From: UBA6164 sp964527325
GTDB lineage: Bacteria; Patescibacteriota; Gracilibacteria; BD1-5; UBA6164
Assembly (NCBI GenBank): GCA_964527325.1
Contig: CAZGNU010000061.1
Location: 1-8,353 of the forward strand
DNA: 8,353 nt
Direction of reading: 5' to 3'
The translations under genes were made by a program, and so were the position numbers. Shown here piece after piece: positions 1-8,352 of the stretch. The notes below the pieces were generated by a model. It did no database searches. It was not told the origin of the DNA and saw nothing but the letters and a program-made list of their open reading frames with translations. Within the stretch, counting starts at the first letter, position 1; each line of letters opens with the position of its first letter.

Positions 1-1
1 A

Positions 2-3000
2 TTTTTCGTTAATACTATTTTGCCTGTTGATATAATAAAAGAAGCATATGAATTTATATGATCTATACCACTTGTTTATGTTGAACAAGAAACAGTTGAT
101 ATTGTTTTACCGTGGATGTCTGAAGCTGAAATAAATAAAGTTGTTGTAAGTTGGGAGGCTACAGTAAATCAACGGATGGAAGAATTAGAAAGAGCAAAAA
201 ATGAATGGAGCTTGTGAAAGGCTTGTGATTATGATAATCCTGAAGATCAACTTACTTGTGAAGAAGAAAATGAGATAACTCAGAGAGTATCATTAGAATT
301 TATTGCTGACTTTGATAGTTTATTGAATTCTCTTAATGTAAATTTGGAAACATTGAAGGAGTATAAACGTATACCAGAAAAAATAAATAAACTAATTAAT
401 ATAAAAGAAGTATATTTAGAACAAATATTATGTAATATTGAATCAATTTCAAATATATTATGATGACGGATATGAAAAAATTGAGAAAGATTTCAGGCAT
501 GGGTGGAAACATATATATTAATAAAAGCAATTTTAAAATCTTGGCAAGGTTTAATAGATGTTTTTCTAGATTATGAAGAAGAGTGTCATGAATGTAAAAA
601 TGAAAGACAGGATTGACTTGAAAGCGAATTTTCTTTAATTTGAGCAATTGTACCAGATATTCCAATAGTAACATTTCCGAAATGGCCAGATGTTATTTTA
701 GATTTACACAATATAAGAGCATGATTAAGAGTAGCTTTACCAGAGTTTAATATTAGCACAAAACCAATAATATTACCAACACTACCAAATCTATACTTAC
801 CAACTGTTCCAAGTGCTAGTTTAACAGTAGATGTGGCTTTACCTGAAATACCTTTATTGCCTCCACTTGAAATTCCTGAATTACCAGATTTACCTTCTTT
901 ACCTTCTGTAGAGTTACCAGATTTACCACCACCACCAAACTTACCAGAATTATTAAGTGAAATTTCTGTTGTAGTTGAAATAATAAAATTAATTGCTAAG
1001 GCAATGTGTATACTTAAATCTTCACCATTTGTACCAGAATGGAGAGCTTGAGATCAAATAGCGTTTTTAACAGAGAGAGGTTGATATTTATGGAGTGATT
1101 TTATTGAAGTAACTTTCCCAGAATTTTCTTTACCATCAGTTGATGCTATTAAGGTATCAACATATGTTAATTTAGAATTTGAAACTGCTTTTATTGTAGA
1201 GCTTGCTGAACAAATAGTTGAACCGCTTAATAATTTTTCAAATGATTTTGTTAACATTTTTGATATAAAAACAGCAGATTTAGATTTTAGAAATTTTACT
1301 CCTTGAGATATTGATATTAATGTGGAAATAGATGTAGAGGATGAAATTTGATTAAATAAAAAAGAAAAGTTAAAGAAAATATTTGCAAAAAAAGTTTCTA
1401 CTGATTTGTTGTATTTATCTTCTGTAATAGATGAAAGAAAAAATGATACCGTTAGTTCAAAGGAATTTAAAAAATTAGTAAATGAATCTTTAGCCTCAAA
1501 AACAATTACAGAAAATCCAAAATTAGATAATATTAGAAAAATATGGAAAGAAGTAAATAATTTAACTTATTCAAAAGAAAAATCTATAATAAAGCAATTA
1601 CAAGATAATAACATAGAAAAATTTAGAGTGGTAAGCGATATAATAAATACAGAAATTATTAAAAATAAAGAATTAAGTGAAAAATTTAAAAATATCTGAA
1701 AAGAAAAAATCATAAAAAAAGTGTCTTATATAAATGATAATAAAGCAGATTTATATAATGAGACATTAGAAGTATATAATAATAAATTTAAAGAATCTGC
1801 TAAAAAATTAATAAATTATAATTCAGATGATAATAGGCAATTAAAAGAATCTAGAGACTTATTATTAAGTAAAATAAAAACTCCTCTGCAAAATTATTCA
1901 GAAATAGTATCAAAGAAAATTGATAATAAAATATTAGCAGCTGTTGGTGATGATTCAGCAGACACAGTTGATGAAATAACTACCTGTCAAGCACAAGCAG
2001 CTTCACAGTATAAATATGAATATGAATGAATATATATATTAGAAGATAATAAATCTTATAGACTATTTGATTATTTAGATGAATTAAATTGAGATGAAGT
2101 AATAGAAACTGTTGATTTAGATAAAGATGAAGATTTAGATATATTATATTTTGTTAAATGACAATTGTTTTTAAAAGAAAATTTAATGAATAATGAAGGT
2201 GGCACATTTGTAACAACAAATCCATTAGTTTTAAACTCAAATGATAATAAGTTTTATAATTCTGAAATTTTTTATGAAGCAATTAATAATGCTAAAGAAG
2301 CATGAAATCCAAACTGAAGAATAAATTTATCTTTTTCTGCTCCTACAGATAAAAATATTAATAATTTTAGAATTTGATTTTATACAATAGTTGATAAATA
2401 TATTAATGAAAATGATGACAATTATAGACCAGAAAATATAAATAAAGATATTATAGATGCAATATCTTGAATAGATGAAATTACAGTAACTGATGAATCA
2501 TATTTATTTACAGAAAGGAAAAATTTAGTATCTATAAGTGCGGTATGAGATTTAAGAAATGCAAAATTAATTACAAAGGATTTAATAGATATATGAAGTG
2601 ATTTATCTCAAAATCAAATTGTTAATGTATCAAAATGAACAATACTTTTTGCGTGATGAGACTCATTTAAAATTGATTATATTGAAAAAGATGATGAGGC
2701 TGAAGAGTTAAAAACATTAAGTGTATCAGAAAATCATAATATAGAATTACAAAAATCTATAAAAATAATATGATTATCTTGAAGTGCTTATATCAAGTGA
2801 TCTACAAATGTAACTTATGAGTGAACAGAAATAATAAATCATTTAAATAAACCATTATTTCCATTATCAACTATAACTTATGAGTGAACTCCTAGTAATA
2901 GTCCTTCGTATATAGAACTTACTTATTATGATGATTCAGAGTTGAGTATAGATTTTAGTGAAACAAAAAAATGGGAGTTATATGACCTATGAAGTCATTC

Positions 3001-4180
3001 ACCTGATTATTTTGTATCCGTGAACAGAAATAATGATTATTATTATGCAAAAATAAATTCTTTTAGAAATAATACAAATTCTACATTGTCTAAGCAAATA
3101 TTATTAGCACCGCAAATAGAGTCTGATAAAGTTCCACCAGATTTATCTTTATCTTCTATAAGGATACCTGTTTACCAAAAACATACAGAAGATATAACGA
3201 GACATATTTATGAATTCTGAGGAGTAAAAAATATTGAAAAAATTATTGTTGATCTTGATTTAGAAACTGATACAGATGGTAATTGAAATACTACTGATGA
3301 TAATGACATAAATCAATTAACAGTAGAGCAATCCTTAATTTCAATAAAATTAAAATTTAATGAGTTTGAAGAATTATTTAAAAAGGAAATATGAGTTACT
3401 CTAATTGATTCTAATAATAATATATGATATCAAGAACTTACTTTAGAGGTTTATACTCCTACTCCACAAATTACAGATTATGGTAATTGATTAATAGAGT
3501 GATCTATAAACGAATCATTAACAAACGAACCTATTGATTTATATAGATATAGATGATGAAGTATAATGAAGCTTGAAGATAATGATTGATTATCTAAAAC
3601 AAATACAGTTTCTTGAGATTATTCTTTTTATGTTGGAACGGGCAGCACATGATTAACACTTTATAATAGTTGAGCTAGTATTGCAACAATTGATGAAGTT
3701 ACATGAAAAATAAGTTTAGTTGATTATTCACTTACTACAAAAGTTTTATCTTCAAATAATGAATTTAATAATAAACCATTTCCAAAAATAACAATTCAAA
3801 AGAATGATAAAGACATCTTTTATGAATATTTACAAGTTAAGTGAACTAATAATGTAAATATGGTTGAAGATTTTGAAAACATAGTGGATTGATGAATATA
3901 TTTTAAACTTACAGATAAAGCAAATTATAATTATTATACAATACCTGAAACTTTAGATTATGCTCCATGATCATTGTCTGTATATAGATTGGCAGACTCA
4001 AGCAAGGATCCATTATTTACAATTTTTAAGGATTGAAGAATCGATACTATAAATTATAATTATAAACTTGAATATGATTCATATAATGACTATGTAGTAT
4101 TTAAAATTTTTGATTCACATTTTAGTAGAGAAGTAGGACAAGTTATGTATGTGATTGACGGGGAATATATAATGAAATAA
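2..4180 (+). CDS. Giant putative surface protein, 3' part (UGA=Gly), 5' end outside window
   Basis: The frame is open from the left edge to TAA at 4178-4180, giving 1392 residues when TGA is glycine (about 50 in-frame TGA, about 12 GGN, 10 TGG for Trp). The start and any signal peptide lie upstream. Residues 1-215 are charged and probably helical, with a C-x2-C pair at 195/198. Residues about 218-318 are proline-rich, densest at 281-317. Residues about 395-615 are Lys/Glu/Asn-rich and probably helical or coiled coil. From about 640 to the end it looks like beta modules: an Asp/Asn-rich turn DTDGNGNTTDDND near 1090-1102 resembling calcium-binding loops of extracellular proteins, a module with YRYRGGS near 1181-1187 followed by glycine-rich turns and TGKI, and a last module containing FKDGRIDT. 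TYEGT occurs twice, at residues 938 and 959. Composition and architecture suggest an exported adhesin or stalk-like protein. No named family is recognised, and the role is inferred. It ends in a strong terminator and faces the minus-strand genes. Confidence 0.88.
842..952 (+). repeat. Proline-rich PxxP repeat segment within the giant protein
   Basis: Residues 281-317 of the large protein place proline at nearly every third position, as in PELPDLPSLPSVELPDLP, followed by four consecutive prolines. At DNA level this is repeated tta-cca and tta-cct codon pairs. Such spacing favours a polyproline-II rod or flexible spacer, common in surface and cell-wall-spanning proteins. It lies between the helical N-terminal portion and the downstream helical and beta regions, so it probably acts as a linker. 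No function beyond that can be read from the sequence. Confidence 0.75.
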
Positions 4181-4216
4181 AAAAATAATCCAGCAGTAAT
4201 GCTGGATTATTTTTTT
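4179..4216. terminator. Bidirectional intrinsic terminator between convergent genes
   Basis: A perfect 17-bp inverted repeat (4179-4195 with 4200-4216) surrounds the tetraloop GTAA. The GC-containing core is ATCCAGCA/TGCTGGAT, with a run of seven A before it and seven T after it, so either strand gives a hairpin followed by a U-tract. It overlaps the last bases of the plus-strand TAA stop (4178-4180) and of the minus-strand TAA stop (4215-4217), so one element serves both genes. Confidence 0.93.
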
Positions 4217-4571
4217 ATTTCAAGTTGTAATCTAATAATAATACTGTTCTATAATACATATTATTATACATATTTAGTTTTCTTTTTTCTAAAAATGATT
4301 TATCTTTTTTATTATATAAAACAATTATTTTCTCCTTTAATATTGTTTTTATTTCTCTAAGCTTTGTTTTGTTTTTATCACCTCTAAGCTTGATAAACAT
4401 TTTAACTATAGAATTATTTATAGTTTCTCATTCTTCATAATCTTTAGTTATATCCATTTTTGTTATTATTACAGCTTTGTATAATTTTTTATCTAAATTA
4501 TCAGCGTTTGTTGTGTTTATAATAGATAAACTGATGATAATGGAAGTAATAATAGTTATTATTTTTTTCAT
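4215..4571 (-). CDS. Small exported protein of unknown function, 118 aa (UGA=Gly)
   Basis: The gene runs from ATG at 4571 to TAA at 4215-4217, 118 residues. One in-frame TGA (Gly in YEEGETINN) would otherwise break it. The N-terminus is a textbook Sec signal: MKK, a run of Ile/Thr/Ser/Leu, then TTNA before Asp, with likely cleavage after Ala23. The mature part of about 95 residues is Lys-rich and basic (LRGDKNKTKLREIKT, KKDKSFLEKRK), probably mostly helical, without cysteines and with tyrosines near the C-terminus. No family is recognised. It has its own well-formed promoter, no Shine-Dalgarno sequence, and ends inside the shared terminator. It lies 79 bp after the 726-residue gene, with no terminator seen between, so it could also be reached by readthrough. 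A basic secreted protein beside envelope genes may bind an acidic surface glycan or partner, but that is speculation. Confidence 0.85.
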
Positions 4572-4603
4572 GATTATTTAATATTATTTATTAAAGTGCT
4601 GAT

Positions 4604-4631
4604 ATAATAAATAAAATATATAATTTGTCAA
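4604..4631 (-). promoter_or_regulatory. Sigma-70-type promoter for the 118-aa gene
   Basis: On the minus strand there is a consensus -35 TTGACA (4626-4631), a 16-bp spacer and a -10 TATTAT (4604-4609, five of six to consensus). Transcription would start near 4597, leaving a leader of about 26 nt with no Shine-Dalgarno sequence before ATG at 4571. The rest of this short intergenic region is A/T only in character, with no hairpin. Confidence 0.7.
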
Positions 4632-4650
4632 GTAAAATTCATCTTTTATT

Positions 4651-6831
4651 TTAATTATTAATTAATTCAGAAAAATCTATAATATTTGTTGGAGTATTAA
4701 TTATTGTTTCTTTATATGTTCTTTTTGCTGTATTTTTTAGATTGAATTCAAAGATTTTGTTAGAATCATATGAAAGATCTGAATAAAAAGTTAAGTTTTG
4801 AGCATTGTTTCTTAGGTCTGTTTCAAAATTGAGATTAATGATAGTTTTTGATTCATTTGGATTTCAAAATCATAGCATAGATAAAGGGTTTTCTTCCATC
4901 TCTATTATGTTATTAAGTTTGAAATAATCTTTTTCATATTTACCAGAATGAGAAATTTTAGCGGTTGTAAATTCTCAATCATAAAGATAAGTATTACCAG
5001 AAATAATTTTATTGTTTAAATTAATATTTGTATTAAATACTTCATTATAGTTATCATCTTCAGAATAATAGTCTTTTTCTTTTATTGATAAGTCTATATT
5101 TCACTCTGTTAATACTTTATTAATAGTGTCCCATTTTCAGTAAAATTCTAAATCAGCATTTGTATATCAATCAACAGCATGAAGGTTAAAAGCAATTTCT
5201 CATTGTTTATATCTAAAATCAGATGTAAAGTTTTTTGAGTTATCTTTTAAATCTATACTTGTTGTATCAATATTTAAAGTTGATAAAATATTTTTATAAT
5301 TTGTTGTTCAGTCTATATTTATTTGTACAGTATTAGAAGGAATTGAGTCACCAGTATTCCAATCATATCTTGAATTATTTATACTAATATTTCAAGTTAT
5401 TATTTTATTTTTAAGCAGTATTTTTGCTTCAAAATTTTGATATTTACTATTGGTAAGTCATACAAAATCAATATAAGTAAAATTGTTATTTCTATCTAAA
5501 GTAGAATTAAATTTATAATTTATATCTCAAGATTCAGCATACAAATTTATATATAAATTGTTATTATTCTTATAATTTAATTCAAATCATTCATCAGGAT
5601 ATTCATTTTGATCAGGAATAATAATTGCATTTATTTCTAGGATTTTAGTATCATCAAAAACAATAAATCACGTAAATTTTGTATCATCATCTGCTTTTCA
5701 AGAAAAACCAATTTTATTGTTTCCTCAAATAGTTATATATAAATATCAAACTTCAGCTAAATCATTAAGCATGTCTTTATATTGTCCATCTGTACATTTA
5801 GAACCATTAAATGGATCAAATTTATTAGCTAATTCTTTTGCTGTATCACAAGCATATTTTGTTGGTTTAAGTAAATATTTATCTCAATCTTTTTTATATG
5901 CTTCAAACATTGGTTTAGATAGTATATTTTTTCAATTTGATATAATTTTTGCAGGAGTAATGCTGTTTAATATTTCTAGTGCTTGTTTTGAGTCTTTGTC
6001 TTCATATTTTATATATTTATTTTCAGAAGCAATTTGTTCAAGTTTTTCTAAATATTCTTCTATTTGTTCAGTTCATTCTTTGTCAGTAATATTTAATTTT
6101 TCAAGTAACATATAAATATTACCATCCTTAGAAATAAAATCTATAAATCATGATAGTTTTAATTTAAACTCTTCTTCACCTTCTATTGATGCATTTATTA
6201 AAGCATTTATTTGTCATTTTAATTCAGAATCAAAATTAGAAGCCTTAATGCTATAATCTTCAAAACTAAATGTAGAGTCAATTTTTCAAACTTTTTCGTG
6301 ATCAACATTTAAGCTCATATTAAAATCACCATTGTCTTCATAGTTTGTTAATTTTTCAAAATCGTCTATTAAAGTATCAAAATAACTAACTGATTTATTA
6401 AATAGATTTAATTGAAGTTTTACTATTTCATCTTCTACTAATTTTTTATCTGTTGCTGAGATATTTTCTTTATATACATCATTTTTTTCTTCTTCTAATA
6501 TATTTATTAATGCAATTTTTATTTTCCCGTTCATATATTTAATAATATTTAGGGTTTCGGAGTTCTTTATTTTTCATTCTTCTAGTAGTGGATAAATATT
6601 ATTAGATATTTTTAATAATAATTGTTTATTATATTTATTTTTTTCAATAAAATTGTTTATTATATTAACATATTTTCTTCACTTATAAGTTTTATCTAAT
6701 ATAGTTTTTGAAATAATTAATTGTTTGACAATTTCATTTTTATAAGAAATCTCATAAGTTGCATTAACTCATATAGATAAAAAATTAAAATTAAAAACAA
6801 AAATAAGCAATATTGCTAATGTTTTTTTCAT
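4651..6831 (-). CDS. Large exported protein of unknown family, 726 aa (UGA=Gly)
   Basis: The gene runs from ATG at 6831 to TAA at 4651-4653, 726 residues, with about 25 in-frame TGA glycines and about 11 GGN. A Sec signal (MKKTLAILLIFVF, then SIGVNA) predicts cleavage after Ala24. There is no lipobox cysteine and no second membrane span, so the product is probably exported and soluble or wall-associated. Residues about 25-325 are charged and largely helical, with Glu/Lys-rich stretches such as TEQIEEYLEKLEQIASE. Two cysteines at 328 and 346 flank an NKFDPFNGSK loop and could form a disulphide. From about 360 on the chain alternates polar and hydrophobic residues with many Asn/Asp/Gly turns (NSRYDWNTGD, INIDGTTNYKN), suggesting a long beta-sheet or beta-solenoid fold of repeated strands. 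I recognise no domain or catalytic motif. A hairpin and T-tract abut its start codon, there is no Shine-Dalgarno sequence, and the ligase-like gene lies 40 bp upstream. Confidence 0.88.
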
Positions 6832-6867
6832 AAAAAAAGAGGTTAATAATTTAAAATTTAACCTCTT
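6832..6867 (-). terminator. Hairpin plus T-tract after the ligase-like gene, abutting the next ATG
   Basis: Read on the minus strand, AAGAGGTTAA (6858-6867) pairs perfectly over 10 bp with TTAACCTCTT (6837-6846) around an 11-nt A/T loop, followed by a T-run through 6832. This is a standard intrinsic terminator five bases after the TAG of the ligase-like gene. The T-run ends exactly at the ATG of the 726-residue gene (6829-6831), so it also occupies the place of that gene's ribosome binding site and may attenuate its expression. Confidence 0.75.
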
Positions 6868-6871
6868 CATA

Positions 6872-8128
6872 CTATTTCTTTTCATAAAATAATCAAACGA
6901 AAATGAATAATAATATAGATAAGTAAGTAGCTTCAAATATATGTAAAAAGATATTCATAACTAGTATCGCAATGAGTCAGGCAAATAGTGGTTTAGAGCT
7001 ATTATATAATTTTAATAATATTATAATTAAAATTAATACAAATAGTGAAAAATAAATTATTCATCATTCTATAAGTTGTTGAATAAACCAGCTTTCTGGG
7101 ATATAGTATTGTTCAGCTTCTTTTGTTTGTTTGTCATTATAGATATTTCTATAAGCAGGTCATGCTTCAGATAATCATGATCACATAGGCTTATTTCCAA
7201 ATCTATTTAATCATATTTCCATTCTATCAAAATGACCAGTAGTAGATGATGATCTTAAGAAAATATTTTCAACTTTTTCACTGAATATAAATAAAACACT
7301 TGAGCTTAATATTATAAATAAACTTATTCATATTAAAAGATGTTTTTTATATTTTTCATAAATGTATTTGATGTTTAATATGAACAATAACCAGGCTCAA
7401 GAAAATATTCATAATAGAGCACTTCTAGAATAAGTCATTAAAATTAAAGAAAAAAGAAAAACCATAAATATTACAATATGATATTCTAGTTTCTTTTTTA
7501 TGTAATGTAAAAAAATTGAAGTATATAAAATCATGAAAAATGCCATTTGATTTGGTCAATCCATAATTCATTGAAATCTTTTTATTCCAGAATTTTCTAA
7601 TCAGTGATAGGTAGGAATACTACCATTGTAAGTCCAGCTACTTATATAATCAGTAAAACCAAAGAATAAAAGAACTTTTTCTCATAACCTAAATTTAACT
7701 AAAATTGAGAAAAACAGAGATAAGCTGGAGCTTATTACAAAAAGTTTTACAAGATCATTTACTTTTACAGTTAAAAATTGTTTTCAATGTTTTATAATTA
7801 ATAAAACATAGAAAAATATAAAATCATATCTTCAACCGTATATTATACTGTTTAATCATAATCAGTTAATTAGAGTAATTCATACTCAGTACACAACATA
7901 TCAAATTATTAAATAATCTAATATATCAAATTTTGGTAATATTTTTTTTCTAATAAATTCATATATTAAACTAAAAAATAGTAAAATAATAATTAATTCT
8001 TTTACATAAAATCAAGCCTTTGGAATTCATATTTTTACACTAAAAAATACTGCAAATAATACATAAAAGGGCAGTATTATTATCAAAAACTGTGTAAGAA
8101 TTGTGAACAGATTATTTTTTTTAAACAT
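6872..8128 (-). CDS. O-antigen ligase/polymerase-like membrane protein (WaaL/Wzy superfamily), 418 aa
   Basis: The gene runs from ATG at 8128 to TAG at 6872-6874, 418 residues. Of 30 glycines, 24 are TGA. About 12 hydrophobic spans are visible (near 9-31, 42-60, 69-90, 101-113, 124-147, 194-210, 216-233, 237-257, 263-283, 355-375, 380-400, 402-415), with one large hydrophilic loop at about 284-354. Signatures expected of the family are present in order: RFQGIMDGPNQMA (184-196), TYSRSA (232-237) ending a span, HFDRMEIG (299-306) followed by KPMGSGLSEAG (313-323), and PESWFIQQLIEGG (344-356) before the next span. Members polymerise or transfer undecaprenyl-linked glycans on the outer membrane face. 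Gracilibacteria are not known for classical LPS, so the acceptor here may be a surface polysaccharide or glycoprotein. Ligase and polymerase cannot be told apart from sequence alone. A promoter and a structured leader precede it, and a terminator follows. No Shine-Dalgarno sequence is seen. Confidence 0.85.
6907..6936 (-). promoter_or_regulatory. Weak candidate promoter for the 726-aa gene
   Basis: Within the 3' end of the ligase-like gene the minus strand carries TTGAAG (6931-6936, four of six), an 18-bp spacer and TATTAT (6907-6912, five of six). A start near 6900 would give a leader of about 69 nt containing the hairpin and T-tract. In such AT-rich DNA, matches of this quality arise by chance, so this is tentative. 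Confidence 0.3.
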
Positions 8129-8149
8129 AGTTGTATTTTATTATTAAAA

Positions 8150-8257
8150 TAACCCTAACTTGAATCCTTTCCCTTAATACTAAGGGAAAGGGGCTACATG
8201 TACTAAATTGCAGCCTCCTTCCATTAGGCTTAAGGGAAGGAATTCAAGGATGGGTTA
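8150..8257. repeat. 108-bp MITE-like element with 27-bp inverted ends and nested hairpins
   Basis: The ends 8150-8176 and 8231-8257 are inverted repeats matching at 22 of 27 positions, beginning TAACCC and ending GGGTTA. Inside, 8166-8176 also pairs perfectly over 11 bp with 8181-8191 (CCTTTCCCTTA, loop ATAC). CCTTCC at 8217-8222 pairs with GGAAGG at 8235-8240, extended by TTA/TAA after one mismatch around loop GGCT. A middle arm, 8192-8198 with 8209-8215, pairs over 7 bp with one A/C mismatch that becomes a G-U wobble in minus-strand RNA. The set can fold as a cloverleaf or as one long hairpin. It is locally more GC-rich than its surroundings. It encodes no protein. It could be a non-autonomous mobile palindrome, a structured mRNA leader of the ligase-like gene, or both. 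I recognise no named family. Confidence 0.8.
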
Positions 8258-8266
8258 ATTATTTTT

Positions 8267-8294
8267 ATTATACATATTTTTTTCTACTCTTCAA
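8267..8294 (-). promoter_or_regulatory. Candidate promoter for the ligase-like gene
   Basis: The minus strand shows TTGAAG (8289-8294, four of six), a 16-bp spacer and a perfect TATAAT (8267-8272). The -10 is directly preceded by TG. Transcription would begin near 8260, a few bases before the 108-bp inverted-repeat element, so the element would form most of a leader of about 130 nt. The -35 overlaps the 3' end of the neighbouring partial gene. Confidence 0.55.
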
Positions 8295-8352
8295 CTAATT
8301 CTGGCTCTTTTTTTCGTAGCGGGAAAAATAATCAATTTTTAATAACTAGTTT
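8284..8352 (-). CDS. C-terminal end of an unidentified protein (UGA=Gly), rest outside window
   Basis: The last 22 codons of a minus-strand frame enter from the right edge and end in TAG at 8284-8286. The residues end in GLFFPLRKKEPELVEE, with Gly encoded by TGA. It is the only one of the three minus-strand frames here that stays open under code 25 until a stop, and the charged, proline-containing tail resembles a protein C-terminus, possibly after a membrane segment. Only a fragment is visible, so the family cannot be named. The stop lies just upstream of the candidate ligase promoter, and no terminator hairpin follows directly. Confidence 0.5.

Noticed and set aside
396..674. Minus-strand Leu/Ile-rich open frame of 92 codons
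   Set aside because: It is the complement of the large plus-strand gene. Its hydrophobicity is an artefact of reading AT-rich sequence in reverse.
1054..1257. Minus-strand open frame of 67 codons
   Set aside because: It lies wholly within and antisense to the large plus-strand gene, with no supporting start signal.
2..4180. Reading TGA as tryptophan (code 4, Mycoplasma-like)
   Set aside because: It would put Trp at glycine positions of the O-antigen ligase family motif and give over 100 Trp, including WW pairs at turns, while TGG is already used for Trp. Glycine fits motifs and composition.
2..4180. Decayed pseudogene full of stop codons
   Set aside because: Only TGA interrupts the frame. 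There are no TAA or TAG codons and no frameshifts over 1392 codons, and the other genes show the same pattern, so this is recoding, not decay.
5717..6115. Plus-strand open frame of 132 codons
   Set aside because: It is antisense to the 726-residue gene, rich in Ser/Phe as expected from the complement of an AT-rich frame, and has no initiation signal or recognisable domain.
8166..8240. Repeated GGGAAGG-type units as a CRISPR array
   Set aside because: Only two inverted copies with no regular spacers. They are arms of one palindromic element.
8150..8257. The inverted-repeat element as a transcription terminator
   Set aside because: The arms are not followed by a clean U-tract on either strand, and the structure is branched with an internal mismatch block. 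It could still reduce readthrough, but it is not a standard terminator.
8150..8257. Cloverleaf shape as a tRNA gene
   Set aside because: Arm lengths, loops and conserved tRNA bases (T-loop TTC, CCA-adjacent acceptor) are absent.
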